From Irpex lacteus (taxonomy: Eukaryota > Basidiomycota > Agaricomycetes > Polyporales > Irpicaceae): 64,000 nt of DNA. Every line of letters begins with the position of its first letter. Within the stretch, counting starts at the first letter, position 1. The notes below the pieces were generated by a model. It saw only the letters and a program-made list of their open reading frames with translations. It ran no database searches and was not told where the DNA came from. Below, in pieces: positions 38,757 to 50,400 of this stretch. Location: contig MQVO02000002.1 in NCBI GenBank assembly GCA_001986395.2, positions 2,232,001 to 2,296,000 of the forward strand, read 5' to 3'. The translations under genes and the position numbers were made by a program.

Positions 38757-41435
38757 TCACTCCTCCTCACCCCCCTCCTCCTCACCCCTCCTCCTCACCC
38801 CCCTCCTCCTCACCCCCCTCCTCCTCACCCCCCTCCTCCTCACCCCCCTCCTCCTCACCCCCCTCCTCCTCACCCCCCTCCTCCTCACCCCCCTCCTCCT
38901 CACCCCCCTCCTCCTCACCCCCCTCCTCCTCACCCCCCTCCTCCTCACCCCCCTCCTCCTCACCCCCCTCCTCCTCACCCCCCTCCTCCTCACCCCCTCC
39001 TCCTCACCCTCATCCTTATCCTCCGCCGGAGCCCAAAGCACACACCGTCCCCTTGCGTTCCCAGACGCCACGCGCTCGACGATGCGCGGGTGCGAGCATG
39101 TCACGGCTTGGACGGCGGTTAGGGCTGGGTCGTGCAGTTTTGCTACAAGTTCGCCCTGCGTTGCCAGAGTGCAAGTTGGATTAGTCCCAGTAAAGAAAAA
39201 GAAGGGAAGAAGGGAAGAAGGAAAGAAGAGGCGGAGAGAAGAAGAAGGAGAAGGGACGTACCTTGCATGTGCGTACGTCTATGGAGTGGTCCATATTTCC
39301 GATCTGAGAAGTGTTAGGTGCGGTGTGGAGGTGGCGAAGGGCCAAGAGTACGAGTAATGCGTACCGTGATGTGAGGATACGCGTCTGGGTTGGGGCTCCA
39401 CTGCGCGCGGAGGATCGTCACCCATTTTCCCTGTGCACGTCAAGCGAGCGCGATTATTAGAGAGTTGTGCCATGCGTCAAGTGAAGTAAAGAGAGCGTAC
39501 AGTCTGGCAATTGTGCGTGACAGTCGTAGCGGGCCTGAAAGTGGGGAAAGGACCGGGATTTTGCAGGAAGGAAGGCGGGATGTCCCAGACTACCCAACAT
39601 CACCATCAATCTCATGTGCGTGGTGCAACTTGAAACTTGAGAAACGGAGAAACGGAACGCACGTTTGATAGAGTTATCATAACTCGTACTGACAACCCTC
39701 CGCCCATGGGGGTCCCAATACGCCGAACTAGCACTCTGCCCGTGCCGCCACTCCCCCCTCATCAGCCCCTTCATCCCCTTTCCTCCCTTCACGTTTGAGG
39801 TTTGGGCTTGGACGACTTCTTCGATTTCGTCGAAGGGGATCTCGACGGGGTCGGGGCGGGTTTTGGAGAGCGTTTGGAGGTTGCGGACGTCCCATACTCT
39901 GTCGTGGGGAGTGAGTTAGTTGGGTTTGGTGGGGGAGGGGGGTGAGGAGAGGAGAGGCAAGGAGGAGAGGGAGGAGGAGAGGGAGGAGGAGAGGGAGGAG
40001 GAGAGTGGGACGTACCGCAAAGCCCTACTATTCGACGCAGTCAACAAAAACACCGGGTCCACCGGGTTCACACTCACGCAACCAATCTTCGCCGCACTCA
40101 ACTGATACCACCTTCCTTTTCCCTTTCCTCCCCTCCCTCCTTCGCGCAAATCGAGGTGGGTGACGCCCCCCGAGCGGTCGGAGAGCCATATTTCGTGTCC
40201 GGAGGGCGTGAGGTCGAAGGACTGGATGTGGAGGTCTTCGGTGTGGATTAGTTCGCGGGAGATGCCGGTTGTGAGGGAGGTTTGGCGGAGGGTGCAGTCG
40301 TAGGAGGATGTGAGTACCTGGAGTATCAATAATTAGAACCGTCAGTCAGTGGATTCGGAGTGAGCAGATAGACTCACGCTGTGAGAGTCGGTAGGATCAA
40401 ACTTGATGGCGGAGATGGAGGACGAAGCGGTGGCGGGCCAGTGCAGCTGCATACGCCAGTGTTTACCCTCCCCGTCGTCCGTCGATCGCGAAGGAGTCGC
40501 TGTATCATCGTCGTCAGGGACGTCTGCCTGTGCTCTGGCATCCCATATTCCTATTGAACCGTTCTTGTCTGTGTATTAAGTAATATCGTGGGTCAAGGTG
40601 AATACTGCCACGATCGGTAATGTTGAAATGAGCGTACCTCCGAAGAATATAAGATCCTTCGTAACCTCCGGATGATACGCCGCACAATACACCCTCTCCT
40701 TCGTAACCTTCGCCCTACTAACAATCTTCATCCCCCCAAACTTCTCCTTCAGCCCCTCCACCTCCCTCTTCTCCTTCTTCTTCCCTCCATGGTCCGAATC
40801 GTAAGCAAAGTCCTCCTGATTGCCCACCCGTACCGGCTGACTGGTCTCGAGGGCGACTTGGAGCGAAGAGGTGAGAGCCATGACGGAAGAGGCGTCTTGG
40901 TCGTCGAGGAGGGTGTTCATCTCGAGGTCGTCGTGCCGTGGCTTGGAGGCTTCGCGGGCGCGTTCTTCTTCTGCTAGTCGTTCCTCCTCGGCTTTCTTTC
41001 GTAGGGCTTCTTCCTCTTGCTGTCATGTCACGTCATACAAGAAAGTCGTTAGAATATAAGTGCGATGTGTCAATATAAGTAAGGACGCGACACACCTCAC
41101 GTTTCCTCTTCTCCTCAGGAGTCTCATTGGCGGGTGGAGCTGTCCTCCTGAGTCGTGTCGACTGTCGTGTACTCCGAGTTGGGGGAGGCGACGCAGAACG
41201 TTTTCGTTTCTTTGCGGCACCTTGAGATGTTCTTGACTTTGCCTTTGCCGGAGCTTTAGCTTTGGGTTTTGGCTGTTGAGGTACGTCTAATGTGATGTCT
41301 AGCTGGGCTAGGAGGGCGCGGTTGCGCGCGATGGTGGCTTCTCGCTCGGCTTCGCTGTGGGATAAGAAGTTTGCTAGTGAGATTTTATATGTTCTGTTTA
41401 TTATGGGTTGAATATATAACTTACAAGTCTGACAT
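38757..41435 (-). CDS. CMR1: WD40 DNA-damage-binding protein CMR1 (WDR76 family) with repeat-encoded tail
   Basis: Nuclear WD40 protein that binds damaged DNA and chromatin and is linked to CRL4/chaperone quality control. From ATG 41435: MSDFEAEREATIARNRALLA, the classic CMR1 start, then a basic linker (AAKKRKRSASPPPTRSTRQS) and an acidic/charged helix. The beta-propeller follows: KIVSRAKVTKERVYCAAYHP, ISAIKFDPTDSHSVLTSSYD, LHIQSFDLTPSGHEIWLSD, IGCVSVNPVDPVFLLTASNS, RVWDVRNLQTLSKTRP, SSAYWDPHGRRVVSTSYDNS, LWDIPPSFLQNPGPFPTF, ILRAQWSPNPDAYP, NARGRCVLWAP. After that last blade, where CMR1 proteins normally end, the frame runs into the 38759-39010 minisatellite. This adds an acidic bit, 14 copies of VRRRG and EEEGGEEE before a stop at 38757. 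Confidence 0.9.
38759..39010 (+). repeat. 15-bp minisatellite (CTCCTCCTCACCCCC) inside the CMR1 reading frame
   Basis: About 16 head-to-tail units of 15 bp, nearly perfect. One unit near the left end is shorter by two C and one near the right end by one C. Read on the minus strand the regular units encode VRRRG; the length variants shift the frame from and back to EEEGG. On the + strand the C-rich runs (C6 every 15 bp) could form i-motifs, and the complementary G-runs G-quadruplexes. Array length is likely polymorphic. Confidence 0.93.
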
Positions 41436-42046
41436 GTTGGATATTAATACTAGGGTAGCTTGAAGTCTAAGAAATAGTAGTCGCCGCGAGCAACGACCTG
41501 CAATGACCGACTCGGACGCGGATGCAGATCCAAGAGGGCGCGTTATGTCACAACATTTGTCATCTGTGACCGCTGGCGTCGGGATGGTCACGCTTCGTCT
41601 GTGTTGTCAAGTTTAAATCATTAAAGTCTGTGCTTACCGTCATAATGACTTGAACGTTGAAGACTACAGCGCAGTGGTTACGACGACTATTATATTGAAC
41701 ATCAAGCGACGTGCGAGTAACAACGTTTGTCTTGTATCGAAAGCCACATTTGTATCGGAATGCATATGTACATAAGTATCGCGGTGGCCTGGTTTTCGAG
41801 TGGCCTACCCGCGCGAAGGCGAAGTTACTGGCCACGACGATGTCGGAACAATCAAGACAACCAAGACAAGTCAGACCAAACGATTACTTAAGGGGATTAA
41901 GAAGACATTTCGACTATCAAAAATCCCCTGACACTGCTGCCATATATTATGTAAGTGCCCTACCACGCCCATCGTCTGATACCGTTTCCCCCGAGATCAC
42001 CGCCAGCAAAGCAAAATACTCTCTGCCGCCCTCGTTGGTTTATACG

Positions 42047-42925
42047 ATGTCCGCTTCTGACGGTAAGTCATCCCATAGCACAGACGTCACAATAGATTCA
42101 CCTGTGCATTTCCGTATAGCTCGATACATGGAATTGACGGCCAAAATGGCACGGCTGGAGGCGCGGATTGCGGAACTAAAAAGGCAGCAGGCGAGGAAGG
42201 AGGCGGAGGAGGCAACGAATATAGAGGAGGCATGGAAGGCGGACGAGTCTAAGCTGGAGAAGACGGCCATATCTACGCCGCAGAAAACAGCGCCGGCGAG
42301 ACCGAGGAACCCAGCCAGTAATTCGGCGGAGGGAAAGACGGAGGGCAAGCGTAAGGCCAAGGCAAAGGAGGGAGGAGGGGCAAGGAAGAAAAGAAAGACC
42401 GCAGCGGCTAGTCTCCCCGAGGCAGAGTAGACAGATTCAACCTTCGCAAGCTCAGGATCATGATTCATCTGTCTGACAGCGGCCTCTAGTATTACCATCG
42501 ACTCGGAGGCCTTCAGCTCTGACTCATCGGAAGACGAGAAGCACGAGCGCATGGAGCAGGCCGTCGACGAGGACAACATGATGGTAGACTCAGAGGCCTG
42601 TGACCTGTGCAAATCATCAGGAGTTGCTTCAGGTTGTGTCTGGCCCGATGAGAATACGCAGGCAACGTCGTGCAGACGTTGCATCGACCAGAAGAAGCCG
42701 TGCAAAGTCTCTGGTCGCCCGGTCTCGCAGCAGAAGGCCACTTTGCATCAGTTGTCGAATGACATGGATGATAAGGCATTCGGGCTGTTGATGGTGGAAA
42801 TAACGAAGTCTATGCGCGACAGCACAGATGCCATTAAGGGCCTTTTGTCCAGTGTGGAGAAGGCGTTCGAGGACATGACAGGTCGGCGTCGAGATTGGGG
42901 GGCGGAGTTCATGGGGAAGAACTAG
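42047..42925 (+). CDS. Cysteine-knuckle, coiled-coil nuclear-type protein
   Basis: Function unknown. Start MSASD at 42047. A 56-nt intron (GTAAGT..TATAG) leads to ARYMELTAKMARLEARIAEL, an amphipathic helix of coiled-coil type, followed by a basic, nuclear-localisation-like stretch (GKRKAKAKEGGGARKKRKTA). A second intron of about 65 nt (to 42477) removes an in-frame stop. Next is an acidic segment (SSDSSEDEKHERM), then a cysteine cluster CDLCKSSGVASGCVWP...SCRRCIDQKKPCKV. This C-x2-C-x8-C...C-x2-C-x6-C pattern resembles Zn2-Cys6-like clusters of Agaricomycete proteins. The C-terminal helical part ends WGAEFMGKN. The reading frame is open further upstream (ATG 41840, MSEQSRQPRQV), so a longer start is possible. 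Confidence 0.6.
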
Positions 42926-43027
42926 TGGTGGGCCCGGCGCTCCGACTTGCTCGATCTCAGTGTGTTTCGTTTTATGGTACAATATGTTCTAATAACTATC
43001 CGTTGTTTGGTCCTAATACCACTCAGT

Positions 43028-43086
43028 GTCGAGTCTGAATTTGTCATCGCCGTTGACGACTCGGAGGTGGCGGATATGCCTCCGGA
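43028..43086 (+). pseudogene. Relic of the 3' end of a third F-box-family copy
   Basis: The + strand reads VESEFVIAVDDSEVADMP, matching the last residues of the two neighbouring genes (VHFVVAVDDSEAVEMPF and AEFVVTVDDSEAVQLPF). Nucleotides GTTGACGACTCGGAGG are identical to copy A at 44793-44808. No upstream F-box-like exon survives between 42926 and 43028. It lies about 300 nt upstream of the intact copy A. Confidence 0.62.
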
Positions 43087-43384
43087 TGCCCTCTCAGGCT
43101 TTTGTCGTGGCTCTCTTCTTACCACGGAAATCGCTGAAATCGAAGGAGTAACAAAGCCAAGGTTATAGTGGACCCATGACTGGCATCTCACGTAAAGCCA
43201 ACAGCGTACGTCTTCGCATGGCAACTAACACTTACGTACTAACCCTCGGGCCTTTGCTGTCATATATATAGGATGCAGCGACCTCTCACATTTCTTTTCT
43301 TTCTTCTAGCTAGTTCACGAGAAGTCCTCTCGTGCAACATCTTCCAACACACCCCATAGGCCGCCGCCGCCACTAGTGCACAGG

Positions 43385-44828
43385 ATGCCGCCTACCAACA
43401 ACCCCCATAACCAGCCACGGCTCGCACAAGGGCTTCTCAACCTCATCATTGACTTGGTAGACGACACGCATACACTCAAGAACCTCTCGCTCTCAGGCCG
43501 AGCATGTCGCCTTCGCTGCAAAACGAAGCTTTTCCGCTCAATCAGCATCTCCATGTCCAACCTTGGCCAGAAATCGCACCGATTCGATTCTGCGGTCGTC
43601 GATAGTATCGTTGGGTTTGTCCACGAGCTCGCCATCGGACACCAACCTGTCAACCCCCAGGCTCCGAGAGAAGGCCCTGACGAGGGACTCAGACCCCCCG
43701 AGGAAGACATAGAACCCTACGACACGAACTGGCGTATTCCTCAAGAGAGCCTACGACAACTGACCGCTTTCCTGCCCAAGCTCAAGGCGGTCAGCACTCT
43801 GAACGTGGTGGATGGTCACTGGGACGCGATATGGACTGTCCTCCCCGCACGCTCTGTGGACCATTTCTACGCCAGCATCAAGAAGCTACACGTCCACGCC
43901 GTCATTTTCTCCAAGCCCGACGAGATTCCTACGTTTCTCTTGCGATTCCGACGCCTCGACCACTTGGTGATAGGAGATATTACTTGGACGGGGTGGAAGG
44001 AGTGGAAGTATCAGAGACGTTTGTCGTCGGCGCAGCGCACCATGACTGGCACGGGCGCCGTGAACCCTCCAGTGCAACCTCTAACTTCTCTCAATGTGCT
44101 AGAAGTACGGGAACCCACCGGTCTCATTGTCCTTCCACATATCCTTCCCTCGTCCGGCCTCCCGGGCCGAAACTCAAATCTGCACATTCGCTCCCTCGTG
44201 TTAGGCTGCGACGTCAATCATGACTTCGAAGAAATGCAGAACACCTTGAATAGGATGCGACAGTGTCTACGCACCCTCGAGATCCGACTGCTAGGCGGTA
44301 AGTCACTAAATCACATCATGCATCCTCGGTCTTTGTTCTAATTCGCAAAACGCAGGTGAAGAAGCGTACCGAGGAAAGCAGGCCCTAGACCTCTCCCAAC
44401 TCGAGCGCCTACAGTCCTTTACCTGTTGCATGAACAGCTTCACCTTCGCCGAAGACGAAGAAGACTACCACCAAGCCACCCTGCTCGCTATCATCCCCAC
44501 ACTCCCCCAAAACTGCTCCGAGATCCGAATTTCAGGCATCGCGTTCGAGAACGGCTTGAACAGGTCTTCCGGGAGGTACCTCCAGCAGCTCGGGCTCGCG
44601 TCGCTGGACAAGATCCTCTGCAGGAAGAAGGTACACAAGAGCCTTCGGAGGTTGGTGTTTGAGGCGAAACTTATGTGGTGTAGGAGCGGTGACAGGACGA
44701 TGCAGGGGGTGGGTTTGAAGATGCTATTGACTAATTTTATGTACGATTATCTGCCTAAGACTTCTAAGCGTGGTGTTCATTTTGTTGTCGCTGTTGACGA
44801 CTCGGAGGCGGTGGAGATGCCGTTCTGA
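43385..44828 (+). CDS. F-box/LRR-like Agaricomycete protein, copy A
   Basis: Two exons joined after RLLGG (donor GTAAGT near 44300, acceptor CAG near 44355). The N-terminus (LLNLIIDLVDDTHTLKNLSL then GRACRLRCKTKLFRSISI) resembles the degenerate F-box start (hydrophobic, D, ..L..L..C..) of the many Agaricomycete F-box-like proteins. F-box proteins select substrates for SCF ubiquitin ligases. The middle has irregular leucine-rich segments (LRQLTAFLPKLKAVSTLNVV; LTSLNVLEVREPTG; LHIRSLVLGCDVNHDFEEMQ), and the C-terminus has LQQLGLASLDKIL and VAVDDSEAVEMPF. An ATG nine bases upstream (43376) is also in frame. A TATATATA run lies near 43262. Copy B lies 2,445 nt downstream. Confidence 0.72.
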
Positions 44829-45829
44829 GTGGTCTTCGGGCACAATGGTGTTGTCAACTTAAATACTTCGAAGTCGTGCCGAAGTATTGTTTCATACAGC
44901 GTGCAGTATTCGTAGCACGATTTGTAATGACCACCGTCACGGTGATATTCACGCAAAACTTGAAGAGCGAGACATCACGTAGTCGCAGGGCTCTGGAAGT
45001 ACACAAGCCGAGTCCATAATAATTCAATAATAGACGTCCACGCCCTATATAGATCTCCCATAAGAAAGTCGCTGCGATCACTTCTGCCACATAAGCCGGT
45101 ATACAGCCGAAACCGGCGTACAAGAGCAATGATTGCCTTAAAAGGCAGTTCAAACTGTACTTACATCCGTTGACCTTTAGACAAAGTGGAGCACGCTTCT
45201 CTTAGCTCTCTCAAGCCGTTTAAGCATAATAAAGCTGTTATGTATTTTTATTTCCGGAGACACCACGAAACACAAATATAACTACGTGTAGGTCCGGCAG
45301 GCTTGTCTGCTTTTGCAAGTGTCTGGGGTCTATCCTCAGCCGAGCGCTTGCGAGCGCCCTGGCGGCCCGGGCTAACTGCCAGGGCCAAGTGCAAATCTCG
45401 ATTTTCTGCTAAATAACAGTCACGGTACTGCTACTTTCCATTATCCGTAAGTTCCTATAGTGTCCTAGCTATTTTGACATCAAAAGGTGTGCATTTACGT
45501 GCTCGTGGTATAAGTATAATGTCTTCACCTGTATAGGGTCTTGCAATCAAACTTAAAGCTTCATGAAGGGCAAAAGTTACCAAGTAGGGCAGGAAAACGA
45601 GCAGTCCCGAACTCTAAGGAAATTACCGAGAACCTAGCTGTGGTATGGTCAAACCATGACTATTACAGACACGTAAAGTTAACGTGCGATTAATTGCGAT
45701 TCGCGTGCGTATTTTCCTGCCATATTTGTAGGACTTACGTACGAACTCAACAGACTTGTAGATTGCGGCGATCGCCAACTATATCGCTCTTTTGTGATCT
45801 TACCATCATCTCTCAGAGTCGTGTAAACG
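44829..45829. other. Spacer between F-box copies, containing a duplicated flank
   Basis: No gene. Bases 44987-45035 closely match 47418-47461, the 3' flank of copy B and the end of TRAPPC10, showing that the duplication that made the F-box pair extended past the gene. The remainder (45170-45820) has no ORF, with a short GC-rich patch near 45345. Confidence 0.55.
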
Positions 45830-47099
45830 ATGCCGCTCGACACTGCGTACAGCCACTCACTGTCTACACAAGGTCTTTTACTGGTAGACCTTGTCATCGA
45901 CTTGATTGATGACGACCAGACTCTCAAGAGCATCTCACTCGCCGGTCGAACTTGTCGTCCTCGATGCAAAGCGAAGCTCTTCCGCAAAATTACTATCTCC
46001 ATGTCTGACCTTGACCAGGCTTTACATCGATTCGATTCTGAGGTCTTCAACATCTTTGGCTGTGTCCGCCAGCTTACCATTGGATATCAGCCCAGAAATC
46101 CACAAGCATCTCCCGCGGACTTTTACAATGACCCCCCTTTAGACGAAGAACCTTTCGATCTAAACTGGCACATCCCTCCAGAAAGTCTGCAAAGACTTAG
46201 TGCCTTCCTTCCCAAACTTACGGCGGTTCATACACTGAACCTTGTAGATGGTCACTGGGACGTGATGTGGGCCATCCTCCCTGCGTCCTCCGTAGACCAT
46301 TTCTACTCGAGCGTCAGTAAACTCCATACCGATTGCCTGGTTTTCCCTGGCCTTGGGCAGTACGCCACCTTCCTTCTGCGATTCCAACGTCTCAAGGGCT
46401 TGGTCCTAGGAGATAACAACTGGGCAGGGATAAAAAATTGGGAGGCTCAATACCAGGGGTCATCCGACGTGCAGCGTATGCGCGTGGATCCTCCAGTGCT
46501 GCCCTTGACTTCCCTCGAAACGCTGGAGGTATGGTGGCCTACCGGTTTTGGCATCCTTGAGCGTATTTTCTCCCCACCCGGCAGGGACTCGGATCTGTGT
46601 ATCCGATCTCTCGTATTGGGCTGTGACACCTCTCGCGACTTTGAAGAGATGCAAAATATCTTAAACAGGACGCGAGATCACCTGCAGGACCTGGAGATCC
46701 GACTGCTCGACGGTAAGCTACTGTCTATTTTCAGTTTCGTCTTCTTTCTGACTTAATTCACCACTTACAGACGAGGCGGCACTCAAAGGGGACACGGCCC
46801 TAGACTTATCTCATCTCGGGGAGCTCCGCTCGTTTTCATGCCGTATGAATCCCTTCATCCATTATGACGACGACGACGACGACGATGTCCATCAGTATAC
46901 CTTACTCGACCTCGTTTCCACATTGCCCGACGGCTGTGAGGAACTCCGTATTCTAGACATCATGGTCGAGCGGACAAGCTCTCCTCATAATTATCTTTAT
47001 CTGCAGCAACTCGGCCTTGTTTCGCTGGACCACATCCTACATGAGCCCGGCCACAGGAACGTCCGTCGTCTGGCTTTCACGGCGAAACTCACGTCCTAG
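45830..47099 (+). CDS. F-box/LRR-like protein, copy B, cut short by an in-frame stop
   Basis: Paralogue of copy A with the same two-exon layout (first exon ends RLLD-G near 46713, second starts near 46771). Shared landmarks: LLVDLVIDLIDDDQTLKSIS, GRTCRPRCKAKLFRKITI, LPKLTAVHTLNLVDGHWD, LPASSVDHFYSS, CIRSLVLGCDTSRDFEEM, LQQLGLVSLDHIL. A seven-aspartate run (YDDDDDDD) sits in exon 2. The frame stops at TAG 47097-47099 right after FTAKLTS. Beyond it the same frame stays open and encodes the family's C-terminus (FLPKTSSRGAEFVV, VDDSEAVQLPF) up to 47255. So the gene lacks the last roughly 50 residues unless the stop is read through or is a sequence error. Confidence 0.68.
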
Positions 47100-47448
47100 C
47101 TCAAAAGTGATCATGACAGGAAACTCCGTGTAATGATGACTATACGGGCGCGGGTTCTCAAGTTTATGCAAGATTTTCTTCCCAAGACTTCCTCGCGTGG
47201 TGCAGAGTTTGTCGTCACTGTCGACGACTCGGAGGCGGTGCAGCTGCCCTTCTAGTTAGTCTTCGTTCATGGCGATAATTGTCGACTTAGGCATTGCATA
47301 GTATACGTAGCCAGCCAGGCATGATATGAAGTAACTCCTAACACAGCGGATCAGTCGCACAATCGCTACAGAGTCTTCCCATCATGATCGTAGCGGTGGG
47401 AATTGCTGTTGCTTCTACAAGTACACAAGTCGAGTCCATGATAACTTA

Positions 47449-50400
47449 CTAATAGATGTCCACACTCTCACTCTCCCCCATATCCACAATAAAAGTCGTC
47501 CGTCCACCCCTCGGCAATATCAGCACTTTCTCCGCACCATGCAACTGATGCGTCCTACAACTGGGTACCGTAGAACCCATCCGGGTGTCAGTGGCGACGG
47601 GCAACGCTTCGACGGCGACCTTGGGGAGGACCAGCTCCCCATGGTGTAGCGCTATCAAGGTGACGTGCGTCTCAAATGTGGTCCCGTCCTAGAGCACGAT
47701 ATCAGAGGTCAGTAGTCAGTGTTTAGTGAATTACGAAGGGAGATGGACGGTCATTGACTGACCTTGGCGACGAAATCCCCAGTCTTCCGGCCGCTAACGA
47801 GCCAGTCAGTGGTCAACTCCCCAATATCGAACCGCATGGCGTATGTCTGATTCGTGAGGTGGTCCGTAGGAGCCCAATGGAACGTCGTCGTCACGGACAA
47901 CGTAGCGGATATCGGCTGTCCGGCGTAGAGAGGAGGAAGCTTGTGTGGGTGCTCGCCAGAGGTGAATGGCGTGGGGAGAAGGCGTAGACGAGCAGCAGCT
48001 AAGATCTAATGGGATGTTCCAGTTATACATACATGTACAGGAGAATCGAGGTATAAGGACTTACGTGTACGCTTGGTACGTCTGTTTTGATGATGATTTC
48101 ACGCCAGACTGTTGTATTCTGCTCGGGAGCGCATCCTCGTTTGAGGATCTACTCAAATCAGGGACAAATGAACTTCTCTAACTTTCTGGACTACATGGAG
48201 CGGCTTACCTCTTTTGCGCGTTTGAACGCGTCCTGCAGGTGTTCATGTTGACACGGAATGTCCGGTACCACCAATTCGCCTGTAATCCCGTACAAGTCCA
48301 CCCAACTAGCATCATTCTCCAATGCCTGCACGAAGACTTCTACTAGCTTGTCGTGGTCGGCTGGCGATGCTGATCTTTCTAAGGCTTCTTTCACAGAGGT
48401 ATCGATGAAACCTTCAACCTCTTTTCGAATATCAGGATTGCCCGTATCGACGTAAGACGTGTTCTGTTACGCTTACCTTCGCGGAGCATCCTGTAGTTTA
48501 TACGAAGCCGGACGAACTCCGCTCCTACCACAAAGCATCAGATAGGTCAGGTTTGCGTGGAGTGTGCGAAAGAAATAACCTGATCCTTGTCTCGAATCCA
48601 GCTGGAATAGGAAACGACCTGGCTGTGCTGGTGTGATTGTCTAGATATTCCGTCAGCGTTCAAAATGCACATATCCTCTGGTTAGATCTTACTGTTATTC
48701 TCGATCCCTGCGCGAGACTCTTCTCAATTCTCAAGTCGTCCCCTTCGCCATCTGTGGTGAGCTCCAACGACTTGATGCGAATGTGCTGATGAGTGGTGGA
48801 CGAAAGAGTAAATCTCGTGAAAAGCCTGTGAATGACGAGTGTGAGTGGACAATACATCAGTTGCTGTCTAAAGCGGTATACCTGGTGCCACGGAAGAAGT
48901 CTTCAACGTTTATCGTCAACGGTAGTGATACAAGGACTACCCGCGTCAGCCGAAGCGTCCTAGTGATTTCTGGCTCAAGAACCGTCACATAGTCGACATG
49001 AATATTGACTTTCTGGAAGTTATTCAGCACGACATCCATGCAGAGGAAAGGGGTAACATGCCATAGCGTGAAATGCAGACGCATCGCTGTGTGCTACAGA
49101 CAGTGCGACTATGGTGTCCGCAGGTAAGTCAAATAAGACAATAGACTCCTCTACAACTTCGTAGGAGACTTCCTCTGCGAAACAATAAGCACAAAAAAGG
49201 ATGCCCTTCCTTGGGAGACATACCTTCCCCTTCTATCTTGATAGTCTCAGTATCAAACTGAATACCAGACGCAGCTGTTAAGCGAAGCATTGCTTTCGAG
49301 ACCGCATTGCGTCCTGTAGTCAGAGCTACAATTATCCTCGACTCGCCACCAACTTCGACTGTTACCGAAATGAGCCTTGTGTAACTTGAATTTTTTGATA
49401 CATTGAACTTACTGTGCAGGGGCTGTCGTAAACGAACATCTAACGCACGAAGATCTTTCGGAATCTTGACAAGAGTGGGTGGTCGTTTAGGTCTGGATGA
49501 TTTCGTGCTCGCGGGTGTCGCGTGCAGCCATTGCAAGATAAGCTTGGCTATCGTGATCTGGGAAAGGTGTAGCGAATATGTCCCTCTAGTGGCAGACTAC
49601 AAGGTCCCGGTCAATGCAATGCTCATCGACGTCTCATAGTACTTACCGGGCAGAATAGTGGAATGGTATTGGGGCCAGGAGCCAGGGTTTGCGTTCCGCC
49701 GGTAAAGGGTAGTCGTTCCCCGTCCCGATCTGTCAATATGACTGTGACTTCGTCGACGTCTACAGACTGATAGAAATCAACCCCGTGGTTTGGAGAGACT
49801 TAAAGGAGCTTACACAAGGAAGCGCATTCCGAATGATGACACGCATGATAGCACCATCTCTCTCTTCATCCAGACTAATGGCATTCTTTGGTATTGAGAC
49901 ACCCAGAGCAGGATGTTCGTGATGTGTGAGTTCTATTGTGCCCAACGGTCAGCCTTCTCCCCGTCTGCGTATGGCACTACGCCTGACATACCAGTTTCCA
50001 ATTCCTCAGCAGCTTGTCGCAACGCCTTCACGATGTTCTCAGTATACGCGACATGGTCCTCCGTAGCTATCAGCAGCGCTTTCCCCATGTCCTGTACGTA
50101 TGCTTTCAGATATTCGAGTGAGACATTCACCCAATCTTTGTCTTTCGGCTTTTCTGACGTAGCATGGAGATCAAGCGAGCGCGTGAGCATGAAGGCTTCG
50201 AGTGATGTCCATCCGTGTGGGGCATAGTGGGCCGGGAGGGAGGTGAAGGTCTGTAACGCATTCGGAAGACGATTTCGTACACTTTTGTGCCGTCAGCTAC
50301 GTTTATCGGATGTTGTACGAGCGAAATTACTCACACGTCGAGTGCTGCAAGGCTGCCGTGCATACGAAGGGCAAACTTTCGTCTGCCCGCAGCGACGTAG

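Noticed and set aside
38759..39010. CRISPR-like direct repeats
   Set aside because: Units are contiguous 15-bp repeats with no spacers, in a eukaryotic genome; it is a minisatellite.
38559..39357. Long Pro/His-, Ser/Pro- and Leu/Thr-rich plus-strand ORFs over the repeat
   Set aside because: All three plus-strand frames are open only because the 15-bp repeat has no stops; the minus strand carries the real CMR1 frame.
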